A stretch of 64,000 bases of DNA from an uncultured Bacteroidales bacterium (GTDB lineage: Bacteria; Bacteroidota; Bacteroidia; Bacteroidales; UBA932): assembly GCA_937899055.1 (NCBI GenBank), contig CALBPX010000074.1:6559-70558 (forward strand), written 5' to 3'. The notes beneath the pieces were generated by a model. That model saw only the letters and a list, made by a program, of their open reading frames with translations. It had not been told where the DNA came from and did not search any database. Made by a program: the position numbers and the translations under genes. This document shows positions 60,802-64,000 of the stretch, one piece after another. The first letter of the stretch is position 1. Each line of letters starts with the position of its first letter.

Positions 60802-60889
60802 TCCATAGCAAGCCGTTACGGACGGTTTGCCAAGCAAATCAAATGCCAGACTGAAAAACTGTAAGATATTACCCCTAAACTACTGAGAA

Positions 60890-61519
60890 ATGTATAGCAT
60901 AACTGTATTTGCATCGGGTAACGGAAGCAATGCGGAAAATCTTATCCGGTGGTTCAACATCAGAAATAGCACAGGCAAGGCAAGAATTTCGCTGGTTGTC
61001 TGCAACAAAGAAGACGCATTTGTCCTCAAGCGGGCCGAAAATCTGAAAGTACCTTCTATCGTAATGAAAAAGAGTCAGTTATGTCTTACAGACAGCTCCG
61101 CCTCTCCAAACATCGCTGATGTTTTGAAAGATAACAAGATAGACTTCATAGTACTTGCCGGTTACCTTCTGCAGGTTCCGAAAGAAATTACGGAACTGTA
61201 TAAAGGAAGGATTATCAACATCCATCCGGCACTCCTTCCATCTTACGGCGGAAAGGGAATGTACGGAGAAAGGGTTCACAAGGCCGTCCTGAGCGATATG
61301 CAAGAATACATCGCTGAGCATTCAGTGGAAAACAAGGATTTCTACAGCGGAATAACCATACATCTTGTGGACGAAGAAATGGACCACGGAAAGATTCTGT
61401 TCCAGTCTTCTTTCCGTCTGAATCCGGACGAAACCCTGGAATCGCTTGAGGAAAAAATACATATCCGCGAACAGGCTGACTATCCGCGGATTGTTGAAGC
61501 TTACCTCAACTCCCTGTAG
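60890..61519 (+). CDS. purN: phosphoribosylglycinamide formyltransferase
   Basis: A 209-residue folate-dependent enzyme of purine synthesis (GAR to FGAR). 'VFASGNGSNAENLIRWF' binds the substrate phosphate. The catalytic Asn-His-Asp set is in 'GRIINIHPALLPSYGGKGMYG' in part and 'IHLVDEEMDHGKILFQ'. The 3' end overlaps the converging dsbD by 19 bases. A motif copy is at 61310. Confidence 0.96.
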   Translation: MYSITVFASGNGSNAENLIRWFNIRNSTGKARISLVVCNKEDAFVLKRAENLKVPSIVMKKSQLCLTDSSASPNIADVLKDNKIDFIVLAGYLLQVPKEITELYKGRIINIHPALLPSYGGKGMYGERVHKAVLSDMQEYIAEHSVENKDFYSGITIHLVDEEMDHGKILFQSSFRLNPDETLESLEEKIHIREQADYPRIVEAYLNSL

Positions 61520-63489
61520 GAATCAAGACCTTTGCGTAGGAAGTCCAGGTAATTATCTACATTAAGATTATAGCCCATAGGGCCTGAAAGTATGCCGCCT
61601 TCTGAATCCAAAACCAGATAGAACGGCTGGGCGTTTGCCTGAAACTTTTCAAACACAAACCTGGAATTTATTTTTCCCATTCCCTTCAGAACGGTTCCGT
61701 CGGCAAGGGTCTTGTAGTCTTCGGGCAGAACCTCCATTTTATCGTCGCCGTAGAGGGAACAGATAACAAAATCGTTTCGGAGCATCTCCAGTACCTTTGG
61801 ACTGCTCCATACGCGGGCCTCCATTTCGCGGCAGTTTACGCAGCCGTGCCCTGTAAAATCAAAGAATATGGGCTTGTCCTGTTCCTTTGATGCCCGCAGC
61901 GCCTCGTCAAAGGTAAAGTAGCCAATCAGGCCGTGCGGCAGATGGAGTTTGTCTGAATACTTGCGCTCAGGAACGTTCATCGCTGAAGAAACTGATGTGC
62001 CTGCTGCCTGATATGTTCCAACAGCTGAGCCGCTTGTATAAGGCACTACAAAGTCCTGTGTCTGAATCGGAGGCAGGTAGCCGCTCAAAGCCTTGAGGGG
62101 TGCGCCCCACATTCCTGGAATCATGTAAACCATAAACGCAAAGCAGATGATTGAAAGTATCAGCCGCCCAACTCCCACATGGTCAGACTTAGAATCATAC
62201 TTGAACCGGATCTTCCCCAAAAGATACATACCCAGAAGACCAGCTATAACAATCCAGAATGCCAGATAAACCTCGCGGTCCAAAATTCCCCAATGATAGG
62301 TCTGGTCGGCCACAGACAGGAACTTCATACCCAGTGCAAGTTCCACAAAGCCAAGCACAACCTTAACCGTATTGAGCCATCCGCCGCTCTTGGGCAGTTT
62401 CTTCAGAAGGCTCGGGGCAAAAGCAAATATGGTGAACGGTATGGCAAACACTATGGAGAACACCAACATCACAATTATTGGTGTAATTATTTCTCCCTGC
62501 ATACTTTTGATTATGGCAGAGCCAACTATCGGGCCCGTGCAGGAAAACGACACCAGCACCAAGGTAAGGGCCATGAAGAACACTCCCAATATTCCTCCGC
62601 GATTTGATTTGCTGTCTGTCTTGTTTACAACCGAGCTGGGAAGCACAAGCTCGAATGCTCCGAAGAAACTCAGGGCAAACACCACGAAAATCAAGAAGAA
62701 CAAAACATTGATCCAGCTGGTAGCCAGCCAGTTGAATATATCAGCGGCAAAATTCTGCCCTCCTATGATATAGGTCAGCAATATTATTACCGCTATAGGT
62801 ATCGTGTAGATAAGCACAATGCATATTCCGTACAGGATTGCCATGAACCGCCCCTTGGCAGGATTCTTTTCGTTCTGCTTCAAAAAGAACGAAACCGTCA
62901 TTGGAATCATTGGAAAAACACATGGAGTAAGCAAGGCTACCAGACCCCAGGCAATGGCTTCCAGAATAAAGCCCCAAAGAGAACCTGAATCACCCTTCTT
63001 TTCTGCTGAAATGCTTCCGGAGGCAGCGTCTGACGGAATGTTCAATGTCAGTTCCACTTCTTCCGGTGCCATACAGGAACCCTGGGTACAGGCCTGATAT
63101 TCCACCACGGCCTTAATTGGTCCGGAGGCATCGGATGCAAACCTTACCTTTTGGGCTATTATGTCTCCGTCTTCCAAAAGCTCTATCTCCATTCCAAAGA
63201 CATCGTCCATAACCTTGCGGCCGCCCTGTTTTATGTAGGGTTCTCCTACCAGCTCCACTCCCTGACCGCTGACAGTCAGCACGGTAGGATTAGGGCCTCC
63301 GTCATAGGGACCCAGCCCGTATGTGTGCCACAAGCCGTCCATACTTGCCGTAACAAGTATCTCATATATACCCTGCTCAGCCGGCTCAATCCGGGCATTC
63401 CATTTTATAGGAGCATCTATGTCAAACTGAGCAAAAGAATTGACAGAAACCGCTAAAAGCAGGCTGATGGCAAAAAATATCTTTCTCAT
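61501..63489 (-). CDS. dsbD: thiol:disulfide interchange protein DsbD
   Basis: A 662-residue protein with three parts. The first is a signal peptide and an N-terminal immunoglobulin-like DsbD-alpha domain (residues ~20-150, 'CTQGSCMAPEEVEL' with a Cys pair). The second is an eight-helix electron-transfer domain with 'LLTPCVFPMIPMTVSFF' and 'LVSFSCTGPIVGSAI' Cys residues. The third is a C-terminal thioredoxin domain with 'FTGHGCVNCREMEARV' (CVNC). It moves electrons from cytoplasmic thioredoxin to the periplasm. A hairpin with a T tract lies 34 bases before its start. Confidence 0.95.
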   Translation of the reverse strand: MRKIFFAISLLLAVSVNSFAQFDIDAPIKWNARIEPAEQGIYEILVTASMDGLWHTYGLGPYDGGPNPTVLTVSGQGVELVGEPYIKQGGRKVMDDVFGMEIELLEDGDIIAQKVRFASDASGPIKAVVEYQACTQGSCMAPEEVELTLNIPSDAASGSISAEKKGDSGSLWGFILEAIAWGLVALLTPCVFPMIPMTVSFFLKQNEKNPAKGRFMAILYGICIVLIYTIPIAVIILLTYIIGGQNFAADIFNWLATSWINVLFFLIFVVFALSFFGAFELVLPSSVVNKTDSKSNRGGILGVFFMALTLVLVSFSCTGPIVGSAIIKSMQGEIITPIIVMLVFSIVFAIPFTIFAFAPSLLKKLPKSGGWLNTVKVVLGFVELALGMKFLSVADQTYHWGILDREVYLAFWIVIAGLLGMYLLGKIRFKYDSKSDHVGVGRLILSIICFAFMVYMIPGMWGAPLKALSGYLPPIQTQDFVVPYTSGSAVGTYQAAGTSVSSAMNVPERKYSDKLHLPHGLIGYFTFDEALRASKEQDKPIFFDFTGHGCVNCREMEARVWSSPKVLEMLRNDFVICSLYGDDKMEVLPEDYKTLADGTVLKGMGKINSRFVFEKFQANAQPFYLVLDSEGGILSGPMGYNLNVDNYLDFLRKGLDSYRELR

Positions 63490-63515
63490 ATCAATAAATC
63501 AGGTCAGACAAAGAT

Positions 63516-63632
63516 AAAAAAACGGGAGTTACCAAAGCAACTCCCGCAACAACTAATCGAAAAAAAAACGAATCTATGAACACTTGTGACTAGTTGTTTA
63601 TTTCTGCGATTAGACTGAGCTGCAGCCAAAAT
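63516..63632 (-). ncRNA. candidate small RNA or dsbD leader attenuator
   Basis: On the minus strand CGGGAGTT (63546-63539) pairs perfectly with AACTCCCG (63530-63523) around an 8-base loop, and T7 follows (63522-63516): a strong intrinsic terminator. No minus-strand gene lies upstream, so it must end a short transcript. Just upstream AACAACTA and TAGTTGTT form a second 8-bp hairpin, and a weak TACATTTT -7 box at 63628-63635 could start a ~110-base RNA. It could instead be the attenuated 5' leader of dsbD. The boundaries are estimates. Confidence 0.45.
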
Positions 63633-63683
63633 GTAAAATAGAAGGGTAAACTTTTTAACGTGTATATTTTGTGCCCGGTCAAA

Positions 63684-63713
63684 TTTGCGGTTAATATATT
63701 TTTCTTACCTTTA
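63684..63713 (+). promoter_or_regulatory. promoter of the RHS-type gene
   Basis: TTTG (63684-63687), 18 bases, then TACCTTTA (63706-63713), one mismatch from TAnnTTTG. The ATG is 31 bases further on. Confidence 0.45.
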
Positions 63714-63744
63714 AGACATAATGGCCCCCTAAAACTGGTATACT

Positions 63745-64000
63745 ATGAAACGATGCTCCATTTTACACAGATTGTCTGTTGTATTGTTGATGACTGCCAT
63801 GGCACATCAAATCAACGCTCAGTCTTCCTTCAAGTTCTACGACGACATCTCTCTCCCTCAGACAGACGCCTGGAACTTCGTAAAGCAGGGAGAGGTTTCA
63901 CCTTCAATGTACACTGGAACCATCAACCTCTCCGTTCCCATCTACGAATACAAAGACAAGGACTTCACCATACCTATTACCGCAACCTATTCCTCCAACG
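63745..64000 (+). CDS. exported RHS/YD-repeat-type protein, N-terminus only
   Basis: The window ends after 85 codons. A signal peptide (cut near 'HQINAQ') is followed by 'SMYTGTINLSVPIYEYKDKDFT' in part and 'IPITATYSSN'. The pattern 'YTGT..ISIPIY...D..LPI...Y' opens the mature part of many large Bacteroidota RHS-repeat or YD-repeat surface proteins. Whether repeats and a toxic C-terminus follow lies outside the window. Confidence 0.6.
   Translation, partial: MKRCSILHRLSVVLLMTAMAHQINAQSSFKFYDDISLPQTDAWNFVKQGEVSPSMYTGTINLSVPIYEYKDKDFTIPITATYSSN

Larger units (their letters stand above)
2252..61318. repeat. dispersed 9-mer ATCGCTGAG (19 copies across the window)
   Basis: Plus-strand copies start at 2252, 6222, 10351, 19774, 24021, 34062, 39925, 42038, 49130 and 61310. 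Complement copies (CTCAGCGAT) start at 10653, 11397, 23940, 30302, 41720, 46954, 51992, 54359 and 59450. All lie inside genes. They are read in three frames: Ile-Ala-Glu (10), Leu-Ser-Asp (6) and Ser-Leu-Arg/Ser (3). At equal base frequencies about 0.5 copies are expected in 64 kb on both strands. The counts were made by eye and could miss a copy. Confidence 0.75.

Noticed and set aside
1..64000. High frequency of TCCGGA-like words
   Set aside because: It fits preferred codons for Ser-Gly, Pro-Glu and Phe-Arg in this genome and stays largely in frame, unlike the ATCGCTGAG word.

Overview
The window looks like a chromosomal segment of a member of the Bacteroidales (phylum Bacteroidota). Family-level clues are the MreBCD-PBP2-RodA cluster behind purH, a divergent purN / acpP-fabF pair, a TGS-uridine-kinase fusion, a DUF4923 lipoprotein, NagX, NamZ (DUF1343), a two-CBM20 GH77 protein, and promoters of the Bacteroidota type (TTTG, about 20 bases, TAnnTTTG) in front of many genes. 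I cannot name a genus. Almost everything is housekeeping; no rRNA, tRNA or CRISPR array was seen.

Layout. 1-6.3 kb: mutL 3' end, rhomboid protease, an endonuclease/exonuclease/phosphatase protein, tsaC, rsmE (minus), nagX, tsaE. 6.3-8.7 kb is the first accessory patch: a 32-bp-phased triple repeat, the first ~40 codons of a lost ATPase gene, an intact AAA/DUF4143 ATPase with a good promoter, and a serpin missing its N-terminal part next to what may be the tail of an Abi-type gene. 8.8-19 kb: comM/yifB, M13 peptidase, an EnvC/M23 factor and a TPR protein (minus), an ECF sigma factor with a membrane-anchored beta-barrel partner, and mlaE-mlaF (minus). 19-29 kb: waaA, namZ, an LEA14-like exported protein, a deoxynucleoside kinase (minus), pcm, a metallo-hydrolase, uvrA, a nucleoside kinase. 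29-38.5 kb: a GH77 homologue that has lost catalytic residues plus a flippase-like membrane protein (minus), a PfkB kinase, a histidine kinase and response regulator, then a DUF4923 lipoprotein, a C26 peptidase and a class-C serine hydrolase (minus).

38.6-41.4 kb: radA followed by the second accessory patch (an ORF6N protein, a RhuM-like fragment, an insertion-sequence transposase tail and a winged-helix remnant). 41.4-47.1 kb is a minus-strand run, PBP1A-ddl-tnaA-prmC. 47.2-64 kb: topA, an arginase-fold pseudoenzyme, an Lrp regulator, ispD (minus), purH-mreB-mreC-mreD-mrdA-rodA, fabF and acpP (minus), purN, dsbD (minus), and the start of a probable RHS-type surface protein cut by the window edge.

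The working theme is envelope construction: PBP1A, Ddl, PBP2-RodA-MreBCD, EnvC and NamZ for the wall; WaaA and MlaEF for the outer membrane; DsbD for periplasmic thiols; AcpP/FabF for lipid. Repair and replication genes (mutL, uvrA, radA, topA) are interspersed.

The most unusual signal is not a gene. The 9-mer ATCGCTGAG (or its complement) occurs 19 times by my hand count, 10 on one strand and 9 on the other, always inside genes and in three reading frames, against about 0.5 expected. It behaves like a genome-wide DNA-level motif of unknown use.
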